The notes beneath the pieces are model-generated. The model searched no databases and had not been told where the DNA came from. It was given only the letters and a program-made list of their open reading frames with translations. This document shows, in pieces, positions 14,722 through 21,370 of a stretch of 22,030 nucleotides of DNA; position 1 is the stretch's first letter; the number at the start of each line of letters is the position of its first letter. The translations under genes and the position numbers were made by a program. The DNA is taken from contig JBPYCQ010000026.1 in NCBI GenBank assembly GCA_051846895.1, forward strand, positions 1-22,030, given 5' to 3'. This DNA is from CALKAL01 sp051846895. GTDB taxonomy: Bacteria; Bacillota; Bacilli; Bacillales; Alkalibacillaceae.

Positions 14722-15306
14722 ATGAGACTAGCTTTTATGTCACTCGGAATTATTTTTCTGTTAGTTGGATGTACTAATAACGATGTGGCACAACCAAAAG
14801 ACTCTATTGAAGATACGAATTCAAGTACAGAAACTAAAAGTGATATTTCTGAATTAAAAGTTCAACTAGTAGAGAATCAAAAACAAATTAAAGAGTTGCA
14901 AGAATAAATAAATACTCTAAGGTCAGAAAAACATACATTAGACAACCAATTGCAAAGCCGTATTTATCAATTAGAGCATCTTCTTGCAAATATCCCGAGC
15001 ATAGGTTATAAACAAGGCTACATTGAAGCCTTTAAAGAGGATGAAATGCAAACATCTTTGTTAATAAAATTTGCCGTTATGGAAAAGGACAACGAAGCAC
15101 CAAATGGGTTTGTCATTAAAGAGAAAGAAAGTGAATACGTAGAGGCTGCAAATAATATAGAAATTTTCTTTCTTGAAGGAACTGAATTGCATAATCTAAA
15201 ATCTATTGATGAGTTAGAGAGTAAAGTGAATGAACATGATCGATTATTTAATATTTATTTAGTTAATAATAAAATAATAATGTTAAGTGAACAATATGTT
15301 CCGTGA
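14722..15306 (+). pseudogene. lipoprotein with coiled coil, interrupted by one in-frame TAA
   Basis: The frame encodes about 194 residues with one TAA at 14905-14907. The N-terminus (MRLAFMSLGIIFLLVGC) is a lipoprotein signal peptide with lipobox LVGC, Cys17 being the lipid-modified residue. A Ser/Thr/Asp linker (18-40) leads to a heptad-rich coiled coil on both sides of the stop (ISELKVQLVENQKQIKELQE, then INTLRSEKHTLDNQL), and a mixed domain follows to the end. The coiled coil running through the stop shows the frame was once continuous; CAA to TAA would suffice. The ATG has GGGAGGA 7 nt upstream. As it stands, only a 61-residue lipopeptide would be made. Function unknown. Confidence 0.7.
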
Positions 15307-15433
15307 TTTGAGAGGTTATTAAACCTTTCAAAACATTTGTAACCGTCAAGTTAAATTGAACACTTTTCGCTCATTAATTGTTCTCAATTAAAAACAGAGA
15401 ACATGTCACACGCAAACTCATTTGATGTTCAAT

Positions 15434-15469
15434 AGACTACTTCTCAGAAAATGGGAGGTAGTCTTTTTT
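15434..15469 (+). terminator. terminator in the decayed region
   Basis: AGACTACTTCTC and GGGAGGTAGTCT pair over 12 positions (three wobbles) around AGAAAAT, followed by TTTTT. It probably ended the transcript of the lipoprotein gene, or of a gene now lost, since 127 nt of featureless sequence separate them. Confidence 0.75.
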
Positions 15470-15555
15470 AGATGGTCAATCTATAGAGGAACAGCTTCCT
15501 AAAGTATAGCTGAATAACAAGGAGTTTCTTTTACCCATAAAGAATATAGATATAA

Positions 15556-15783
15556 AATAACAATTTCAGAAGTAAAATTACGAATAATTATATAGGGTGC
15601 AGCGCGATTATTGAAGATAAATTTGGAAGAATTTTATTACAGAGAAGAACTGACGATGATATTTGGGGCATTCCAGGAAGTATATTAGAGATAGGTGAAA
15701 CTTTTGAAGAAGCGGTTAAAAGAGAAGTAAATGAAGAAACAAATCTTTCATTGAATAAATTGGAGATTAATCAAATTATGTGA
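15556..15783 (+). pseudogene. Nudix hydrolase fragment
   Basis: The frame reads CSAIIEDKFGRILLQRR, then TDDDIWGIPG, then a Nudix box SILEIGETFEEAVKREVNEETNL, and stops at TGA soon after. Compared with the box GX5EX7REUXEEXGU, the first Gly is Ser and the last Gly is Asn, though the catalytic REVNEE core is kept. About 25 residues at the start and the last half of the usual 150-160 aa protein are missing, and there is no start codon or binding site. It is a decayed NTP pyrophosphohydrolase gene of the MutT-like type. Confidence 0.75.
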
Positions 15784-15843
15784 AAATTTGTACTTAAAGT
15801 AACGGATCTTTAGTTTAAAAAGAATATTATATTAGATGTAAAT

Positions 15844-15878
15844 GCTTGAGGGCTATAAAGGTTCCATCAAGCTTTTTT
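15844..15878 (+). terminator. terminator after the Nudix fragment
   Basis: GCTTGA and TCAAGC (15844-15849 and 15867-15872) with an imperfect upper stem, followed by TTTTTT. It probably belonged to the Nudix gene and now isolates the two-component system from upstream transcription. Confidence 0.7.
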
Positions 15879-16018
15879 GTTTGCTATTTGCCTTGTTGTT
15901 TATGCTAAGGATTCATATGTTATTCGGTTACATTTTTAGATTTTCTTCACGGTATCGGACCTACTCAGCTCATGTAAGGCCTTTTTATTCACAACTCCCC
16001 ATATTCAAAAATCAATTC

Positions 16019-16027
16019 TGATATAAT
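16019..16027 (+). promoter_or_regulatory. extended -10 promoter of the two-component operon
   Basis: TG-A-TATAAT, a consensus extended -10, lies 28 nt before the response regulator start. No -35 box fits at 16-18 nt spacing. Confidence 0.6.
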
Positions 16028-16055
16028 AGGAACAAATAACTGATGGAGGATACAG

Positions 16056-16724
16056 ATGGTACGCATTTTATACATAGAAGACGAAAGTGAAATAGGGAAT
16101 TGGGTGTCAAGTGATTTAAAGGAAAGAGGGTATGAAGTGACCTGGCTAAAATCAGGTGAAACGGCGGAGCAATTGGTTTCACAAGTTGATCTTGTTATTT
16201 TAGATGTGATGCTTCCTGGATTAGATGGCTTTTCAATCGGGAAACGTTTGAAAAAAGAGAATGCTAAGTTACCAATTTTAATGCTCTCTGCTAGATCATC
16301 TGTTGAAGATAAGATTGAAGGGCTTGGTTTTGCTGATGATTATTTGACGAAGCCGTTTCATCCAGATGAACTAGCTGCTCGTGTTGAGGTGTTATTAAGA
16401 AGATTCGATAAGTATGGGGAGACGTTAGCTTTAAATCATTTAAACGTGTATACAAAAGATATGAGAGTTGTTAATAAAAATACAGGTGAAGAAATTCAAT
16501 TAACAGGGAAACAATATCATTTATTTCAATACTTTATCCGTCATTTGAATCAGATTCTAACTAAAGAACAGCTATATGAAGGGGTTTGGGGAGAGCCGTA
16601 TTTAGAGGGTGACAAGACTTTAATGGTACATATTCGTTATTTACGTGAAAAAATCGAAGAGGATCCGGCTAAACCGACGATTATTGAAACGATACGTGGT
16701 ATTGGATATCGGGTGAAAGTATGA
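16056..16724 (+). CDS. OmpR/PhoB-family response regulator
   Basis: A 222-aa regulator. The receiver domain (1-115) has the acidic pair in IEDE (7-10), the phospho-acceptor Asp50 in LVILDVMLPG, Ser78 in MLSAR and Lys99 in LTKPF. The winged-helix domain (about 130-222) ends with the OmpR signature GDKTLMVHIRYLREKIEEDP and TIRGIGYRV. The usual GLxxGADDY stretch reads GLGFADDY, one residue short, which is uncommon. GGAGGA lies 6 nt before the ATG. It overlaps the kinase gene as ATGA. The adjacent ABC genes with phased repeats in their promoter are the likely target. Confidence 0.93.
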   Translation: MVRILYIEDESEIGNWVSSDLKERGYEVTWLKSGETAEQLVSQVDLVILDVMLPGLDGFSIGKRLKKENAKLPILMLSARSSVEDKIEGLGFADDYLTKPFHPDELAARVEVLLRRFDKYGETLALNHLNVYTKDMRVVNKNTGEEIQLTGKQYHLFQYFIRHLNQILTKEQLYEGVWGEPYLEGDKTLMVHIRYLREKIEEDPAKPTIIETIRGIGYRVKV

Positions 16725-18091
16725 TGAAATTTACAAAGTCGCTTCAAGCAAAGTATATGCTGATTATTATTACAGCTATTTTTCTTATGTTTTTAGCTCA
16801 AATGACCATTGTATCAGTTAGTATGTTTATCATGGATTTTACTAATGAGACAGATGAGAGTAAGTCTTTAAATGTTACGGATTATGAGGATGTTGAGAAA
16901 AAGTGGCATGAGGAAGCAAGTCAGATTGAAGATATGACAAATGACGCTATACATGATTTTTTTGAAAAATGGCAGCAACAGTTTCCAAATGCATCGATGT
17001 TTTGGGTAGATGGAATGGGTCAATTATCGGAAAAAATGAATATGAAAGACCCTCAGCCATCAAATTGGACATCTACTTATACAGCTAAATTTATTAAAGA
17101 TCGTTATGGTGGAGACCCGTACACGGTCATTGCCTTTGTCGGTGAAGGTGAGAACAATGGATTTGTTGTGTTAGAGATTCCAAGGGGAGATTTCGCTCCT
17201 CCTCTACAAAAAATGTATGATCGGTATGGAGTTATTCTTGTACTAGGGATGCTGATCATCATTATTTTATTTATTATCGTTTCTTATTTGTTTTTCCGTG
17301 GTATACGGCGAAGAATATTGCATTTACAAGTGGCGATGGCTATGCGTGATGTCAATCACCTCCCAATTCAAATTGATGTGAAAAATAAAGATGAAATAGG
17401 TCAACTAGAAGAGACGTTTAATCAAATGGTTATGGAGCTAAGAGAAAGTAAAGAACGTGAACAGAAAGAAGAGCAGTTACGAAGAGAGTTAATCGCAAAT
17501 TTGTCTCATGACCTCAGGACACCATTAACGAAAATAAGTGCTCAAACTTATTCGTTACAAAAAGAAACCATGTCACCTGAAGCGAAAAACATGGTTAAAA
17601 CATTAGAAACTTCCATTCAGGAAATTGATCGATTAATCGAGAACTTAATGTCTTATACGCTTTTAATGGCTAGTAAATATCAATACCGTAAAGAAGAGAT
17701 AGATGTCATCCGATTTGTTCGTAAACATTTAGCTTCGTGGTATCCTGTTTTTGAGAAAGAGGGGTTTGAAGTAGATATCGAATTACAGCCATTTAAAACT
17801 AAATGGTCTGTTGACTCAAGCTGGCTAGGTCGCATACTTGATAATTTATTTCAAAATGTGTTGCGTCATGCGAATACCGGCAAATATATTAACGTGAAGT
17901 CAGATTCTACGGATGATTATGATGCAATTATTATTAAAGATCAGGGTAAAGGGATGAATGAAGTTTCTAATGAAAAAGGCGCAGGAATAGGCTTATCAAT
18001 CGTTGATATGATGGTCAAAGGGATGAATTTAGATTGGGAAATAGACTCTAGTGAAGCAGGGACGACAATTAAAATAGTAAAAAGTAAGTAG
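16721..18091 (+). CDS. two-TM sensor histidine kinase
   Basis: A 456-aa membrane kinase. TM1 spans about 13-38, an extracytoplasmic sensor domain about 40-170, TM2 171-193, and a HAMP domain about 194-245 (DEIGQLEETFNQM). The dimerisation domain has the phosphorylated His263 in LSHDLRTPL. The ATPase domain has the N box DNLFQN (374-379), DQGKG (407-411) and GAGIGL (420-425). The sensor domain, at about 130 residues, differs from the very short loops of Bce-type kinases, so it probably binds its stimulus directly. Cotranscribed with the regulator; a terminator follows whose stem contains the TAG stop. The stimulus is unknown, perhaps an antimicrobial peptide, judging from the transporter next to it. 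Confidence 0.93.
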   Translation: MMKFTKSLQAKYMLIIITAIFLMFLAQMTIVSVSMFIMDFTNETDESKSLNVTDYEDVEKKWHEEASQIEDMTNDAIHDFFEKWQQQFPNASMFWVDGMGQLSEKMNMKDPQPSNWTSTYTAKFIKDRYGGDPYTVIAFVGEGENNGFVVLEIPRGDFAPPLQKMYDRYGVILVLGMLIIIILFIIVSYLFFRGIRRRILHLQVAMAMRDVNHLPIQIDVKNKDEIGQLEETFNQMVMELRESKEREQKEEQLRRELIANLSHDLRTPLTKISAQTYSLQKETMSPEAKNMVKTLETSIQEIDRLIENLMSYTLLMASKYQYRKEEIDVIRFVRKHLASWYPVFEKEGFEVDIELQPFKTKWSVDSSWLGRILDNLFQNVLRHANTGKYINVKSDSTDDYDAIIIKDQGKGMNEVSNEKGAGIGLSIVDMMVKGMNLDWEIDSSEAGTTIKIVKSK

Positions 18092-18118
18092 GTTTGGATT
18101 TCCAAGCCTACTTTTTTT
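18086..18118 (+). terminator. terminator between the kinase and the ABC operon
   Basis: AGTAGGTTTGG and CCAAGCCTACT form an 11-bp stem (one wobble) with loop ATTT and seven T. The kinase stop codon lies in the ascending arm. It makes the ABC genes depend mostly on their own promoter. Confidence 0.85.
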
Positions 18119-18170
18119 AAACGAATTTTAAACTGCTTTAACCTTGTATTTAACCAAGCCCTTGTATGAT
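18116..18170 (+). promoter_or_regulatory. ABC operon promoter with four phased TTTAA(A/C)C repeats
   Basis: TTTAAAC at 18116-18122 and 18127-18133, then TTTAACC at 18137-18143 and 18149-18155, with starts 11, 10 and 12 nt apart. A -10 TATGAT (18165-18170) follows; the -35 area is poor (TTGTAT is only 15 nt away), which suits a promoter that needs an activator. OmpR-type regulators bind direct repeats spaced about one turn apart next to the -35, so the neighbouring response regulator is the natural candidate. Confidence 0.6.
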
Positions 18171-18189
18171 AGATTACGAGGTGAAATTA

Positions 18190-19101
18190 ATGAATGAAGT
18201 CGTTATTACTAAAGGATTAACAAGGAGTTTTGGAAAGGAAAAGGCAGTAACAGATATTAATTTAAAAATTTCTCAAGGGGAAATCTATGGTTTCTTAGGG
18301 CCGAATGGAGCGGGAAAAACAACGACGATTCGGATGCTTTTAGGCTTGATGAAACCGACAGCTGGTTCAGTTCATATTTTTGGTAAGGATTTGAGTAAAG
18401 AACGAATTAATATATTGAAAAAAGTAGGTTCACTTGTTGAATCACCGTCATACTATCCACACTTAACCGCTTATGAAAATTTGGAAGCGATGAGAAAAAT
18501 ACTTGAGGTTCCAAAAGAGAGAATATACGAAGTGTTAGATCTTGTTCGGTTAACAGATGTTGCAAATAAAAAGGTTAAAGGATTTTCATTAGGGATGAAA
18601 CAACGATTAGGAATAGCAACCTCTCTACTTAACAAACCGGAATTACTCATTTTGGATGAACCGACGAACGGACTAGATCCATCAGGAATTATTGAGGTGC
18701 GTGAATTAATTAAGCGACTACCTTCTGAATATGGCATGACAGTGTTAATGTCAAGTCACTTATTATCGGAAGTCGATCAGATCGCAACAAGTGTTGGAAT
18801 AGTAAGAAAAGGTGAGTTGATTTTTCAAGATTCTATTGAAAAAATGCGTCAAATGGCTAAACAAAATATTACGTTAAAGGTTAGTCATAGTGAACAAGCA
18901 TGGCGCTCATTATTAGCTCGCGGGATTAAAGCTCATTATGATAATGACACTATTAATATATCGACTCATTCGGATGAAAAAGTTGCTGAAGCGGTACGCA
19001 TACTCGTTCAAGAAGGGTATTCTATCTACCGAGTGATTGAAGAAAAAAGCTCGTTAGAAGAGATCTTCCTTCAAATGACGGAGGAGGAATCCACGACATG
19101 A
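18190..19101 (+). CDS. ABC transporter ATPase, LanF/BcrA type
   Basis: A 303-aa single ABC domain with the C-terminal extension usual in bacitracin and lantibiotic immunity ATPases. Walker A GPNGAGKT (37-44), signature FSLGMKQRLG (132-141), Walker B LLILDEP (152-158) with Glu157, and His190 in SSH. Where most ABC proteins have the Q-loop Gln there is Glu84 in GSLVESPSYYP, the so-called E-loop reported for LanF proteins. I start it at the ATG at 18190, not the in-frame ATG at 18166, because GAGGTGA lies 5 nt upstream. Its stop overlaps the next gene (ATGA). With the two permeases it should expel a membrane-active peptide or remove it from the membrane. Confidence 0.92.
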   Translation: MNEVVITKGLTRSFGKEKAVTDINLKISQGEIYGFLGPNGAGKTTTIRMLLGLMKPTAGSVHIFGKDLSKERINILKKVGSLVESPSYYPHLTAYENLEAMRKILEVPKERIYEVLDLVRLTDVANKKVKGFSLGMKQRLGIATSLLNKPELLILDEPTNGLDPSGIIEVRELIKRLPSEYGMTVLMSSHLLSEVDQIATSVGIVRKGELIFQDSIEKMRQMAKQNITLKVSHSEQAWRSLLARGIKAHYDNDTINISTHSDEKVAEAVRILVQEGYSIYRVIEEKSSLEEIFLQMTEEESTT

Positions 19102-19808
19102 TGAAAAATCTTTTGGTTACGGAATTTTTGAAAATTAAGAGGAAGGGTTTTTGGTTCTTAACAGTATTAGGACCATTTGGAGTCGTTGCCTTACAAATGG
19201 TGAATTACGGTTATCGTAAAGAGTACTTACTTCGGCAAAGTGACAATGATTGGTTGTATTATGTACAAAATGTGAGTGGATTCACACCGCTTGCAGTTGT
19301 CCTTGGAATTGTTATTTTGACATCTTTTATGGCTAGTATTGAAAATGAAACGAATTCTTGGAAGCAACTTATTGCTTTACCTATTTCGAAGTGGAGTGTT
19401 TATTTATCCAAGTTCACGGTACTGATCAGCTTATTTTTACTGTCATCTCTGCTATTAACAATATTTTCGCTTCTTTACGGATTGTCCTTGGACTTAGGTG
19501 ATGAAATACCATATTTGCCTTTAATTAAAAATAGCTTTTACCCATTTTTAGCGGCAGTACCTATACTTGCTTTGCAGCTGTGGGTAGCTACTATCAGCCA
19601 AAATCAAGCTATCCCTACGACATTAGGTATTATAGGTTTTATCTTAACTTATTCCTCTTATGAACTACCTGACTGGTTAATTTGGAAATGGCCATTGTTA
19701 ATTAATGAATGGAATGAGCCTATGATTAATGTGTGGTTAGGCCTTGTCGTTGGAATGTTACTCTATGTGATTGGGATGTTTGATTTTATGAGAAGGGATG
19801 TGAAATAA
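19098..19808 (+). CDS. ABC permease, LanE/BcrB-like
   Basis: A 236-aa membrane protein with about six hydrophobic segments (near 17-36, 55-75, 103-130, 148-165, 172-190 and 210-228). The first loop region, followed by SFMASIENETNSWKQLIALPISKWSVYLSKF, is the conserved cytoplasmic coupling region of LanE/LanG permeases (ExxxxxWKxLxxLPxSR type). It overlaps the ATPase stop by 4 nt, with GGAGGAAT as its site, and the second permease starts directly after its stop. The two would form a heterodimeric membrane part. Whether the substrate is a lantibiotic or a cyclic peptide such as bacitracin cannot be told. Confidence 0.85.
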   Translation: MMKNLLVTEFLKIKRKGFWFLTVLGPFGVVALQMVNYGYRKEYLLRQSDNDWLYYVQNVSGFTPLAVVLGIVILTSFMASIENETNSWKQLIALPISKWSVYLSKFTVLISLFLLSSLLLTIFSLLYGLSLDLGDEIPYLPLIKNSFYPFLAAVPILALQLWVATISQNQAIPTTLGIIGFILTYSSYELPDWLIWKWPLLINEWNEPMINVWLGLVVGMLLYVIGMFDFMRRDVK

Positions 19809-20537
19809 ATGAGAGCAATCATTCAATCAGAGTGGTATAAGCTACGCAAGTCAAAAATAGCACCCATTATTTTAATAGGCCCAGCTATCACTATTTTAAT
19901 TGGATTAATGTTTAACTTTGCCATTCAAGGTGAAATAAATGAATGGTACTTATTACTCCTGTCAGTCAATTTCACATACGCTCTTCTATTTTTACCTCTT
20001 ATAACGGGTGTGTTGGCTGGAATAATTTGTAGGTATGAGCATCAAGCAGGAGGGTGGAAGCAATTATTAGCGTTACCTGTTACAAGAGTAAAAGTATTTG
20101 TTGGGAAATATATGTTACTAATGGTGATTGTGTTAGTAATTCAGCTTTTATATTTAGGGGCTATATTTCTTACAGGTATGATTCAAGGTATCACTGACCC
20201 ATTTCCAATTGAAATTGTTTGGAAGAGTGCACTAGGAGGGTGGGTCGCAACGTTTCCTTTAGTTGCTTTACAATTATGGATGTCCATGGTGTTTAATAGT
20301 TTTGCAGCTCCACTTACGGTGAATGTCATATTCACCTTGCCAGCAATCTTAGCAATCAATTCAGAGCGTTTTGGTCCGTATTATCCGTGGGCACAGCCAT
20401 TTTCTATGATGTATATTGGTGAAAACTCCAAGGACATATTTTTTGTTCCATGGGATCAATTGTTAACGGTTGTTGGCGGTAGTTTTATATTATTTTTCTT
20501 AGGTGGATTAATATATTTTCAACGTAAAATGGTTTGA
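19809..20537 (+). CDS. ABC permease, LanG-like
   Basis: A 242-aa six-TM-type protein paralogous to the preceding permease: the coupling region reads CRYEHQAGGWKQLLALPVTRVKVFVGKY at the same distance from the N-terminus, and both begin with a charged amphipathic segment (SEWYKLRKSK here). The start ATG directly follows the stop of the previous gene, and GGGATGTGA provides a modest binding site. Last gene of the ABC operon; a terminator follows at 20555. Confidence 0.85.
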   Translation: MRAIIQSEWYKLRKSKIAPIILIGPAITILIGLMFNFAIQGEINEWYLLLLSVNFTYALLFLPLITGVLAGIICRYEHQAGGWKQLLALPVTRVKVFVGKYMLLMVIVLVIQLLYLGAIFLTGMIQGITDPFPIEIVWKSALGGWVATFPLVALQLWMSMVFNSFAAPLTVNVIFTLPAILAINSERFGPYYPWAQPFSMMYIGENSKDIFFVPWDQLLTVVGGSFILFFLGGLIYFQRKMV

Positions 20538-20554
20538 TGATTTTGCAGGTGATG

Positions 20555-20599
20555 AAAAATAGCATGTTGACTAATTTATTTAAGAGCATGCTATTTTTT
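20555..20599 (+). terminator. terminator of the ABC operon
   Basis: AAAAATAGCATG and CATGCTATTTTTT pair over about 12 bp with a 20-nt loop, ending in a run of six T. The stem is A-T rich apart from GCATG. Confidence 0.75.
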
Positions 20600-20659
20600 G
20601 TTAGACCAAGGTTAGTATGATTACTTTTGAAGGCTTCTGTCAAAATTTAATCCTAGAAA

Positions 20660-20703
20660 TTGTCATAGTCCTCTATGCTGTTTATAAGTTTGAAATAAAC
20701 AGC
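20660..20703 (+). promoter_or_regulatory. mscL promoter with inverted repeat
   Basis: -35 TTGTCA (20660-20665), 17-nt spacer, -10 TATAAG (20683-20688). A perfect 9-bp inverted repeat, GCTGTTTAT (20677-20685) and ATAAACAGC (20695-20703), overlaps the -10 and the start point. It may be an operator or a hairpin at the 5' end of the mRNA. Confidence 0.55.
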
Positions 20704-20730
20704 AGGAATAACAGAGGAGGATATTAAGTT

Positions 20731-21219
20731 TTGAAAATAATTGATGAGTTTAAGGAATTTGCGATGAGAGGGAACGTTATTGATATGGCCATTGGGGTCA
20801 TCATTGGGACAGCATTTGGTAAAATTGTTGATTCACTCGTATCTGACATGATTCTACCTCCATTTGGTGTTGTATTAGGTGAAGTTGACTTTTCAAATTT
20901 ATATATTAATTTATCTGGTGAGGAATATGGTAGTTTACAGGAGGCAGAAGCGGATGGTGCTGCAACTATAAACTATGGTACATTTATAAACCACATTTTG
21001 CATTTTACGATTGTTGCTTTTGCGGCGTTCGTCACCATCAAGCAAATGAATAAGCTGAAAAATCTCCCATCTGATTCAATACGAAAGAAAACCTGCCCGT
21101 ACTGTTCATCTGATATTCCTATTCGAGCTACAAAATGTCCACTTTGCACGTCAGATCTTGAAACAAAAGAGGGGTCAAAAGATGAAGAACCTATCCGTAT
21201 TAATATTGGTATTAATTAA
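20731..21219 (+). CDS. mscL: large-conductance mechanosensitive channel MscL with zinc-ribbon-like tail
   Basis: MscL opens under membrane tension and releases solutes on hypo-osmotic shock. The N-terminal MKIIDEFKEFAMRGNVIDMAIGVIIGTAFGKIV (amphipathic helix and TM1 with the Gly/Ala-rich pore face) is diagnostic. A periplasmic loop follows (about 50-84), then TM2 (about 86-104). After the usual cytoplasmic bundle start (KQMNKLKNL) the protein has an extra tail with CPYC (122-125) and CPLC (136-139) around IPIRATK, a double-CxxC knuckle likely to bind zinc, then an acidic end. At 162 aa it is longer than the usual 120-140. The start is TTG, supported by GAGGAGG 10 nt upstream. Redox or metal control of gating is possible but unproven. 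Confidence 0.93.
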   Translation: MKIIDEFKEFAMRGNVIDMAIGVIIGTAFGKIVDSLVSDMILPPFGVVLGEVDFSNLYINLSGEEYGSLQEAEADGAATINYGTFINHILHFTIVAFAAFVTIKQMNKLKNLPSDSIRKKTCPYCSSDIPIRATKCPLCTSDLETKEGSKDEEPIRINIGIN

Positions 21220-21307
21220 GAAAAATAGATTTATAACTTGTTGCTTGGTTTAGTAAGTGTAAAATAGTTCTCGAGGTTAAATTACCAAAAATTAACTAGT
21301 AAAAAAA
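21220..21307. other. intergenic DNA between mscL and the insertion sequence
   Basis: No gene or clear terminator for mscL is visible. The left end of the insertion sequence probably lies near 21290-21308, but it cannot be fixed without the right end and the target duplication. Confidence 0.4.
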
Positions 21308-21370
21308 GAGAAGGCACTCTATCATATATGTATGCTTCGACGGCAAATACATATAGAAAGAGGCCTTCTC
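21308..21370 (+). promoter_or_regulatory. hairpin in the leader of the transposase gene
   Basis: GAGAAGGC (21308-21315) pairs with GCCTTCTC (21363-21370), which touches the transposase ATG. Inside it ATATGTAT (21326-21333) pairs with ATACATAT (21347-21354). The ribosome binding site AAAGAGG (21357-21363) is enclosed. Transcripts entering from outside would hide the start, a device known from other insertion sequences. Confidence 0.6.

Noticed and set aside
15462..15554. Frame reading SFLDGQSIEEQLPKV, TAG, LNNKEFLLPIKN
   Set aside because: It looks slightly protein-like, but it is very short, has two stops and overlaps a terminator; there is no recognisable family.
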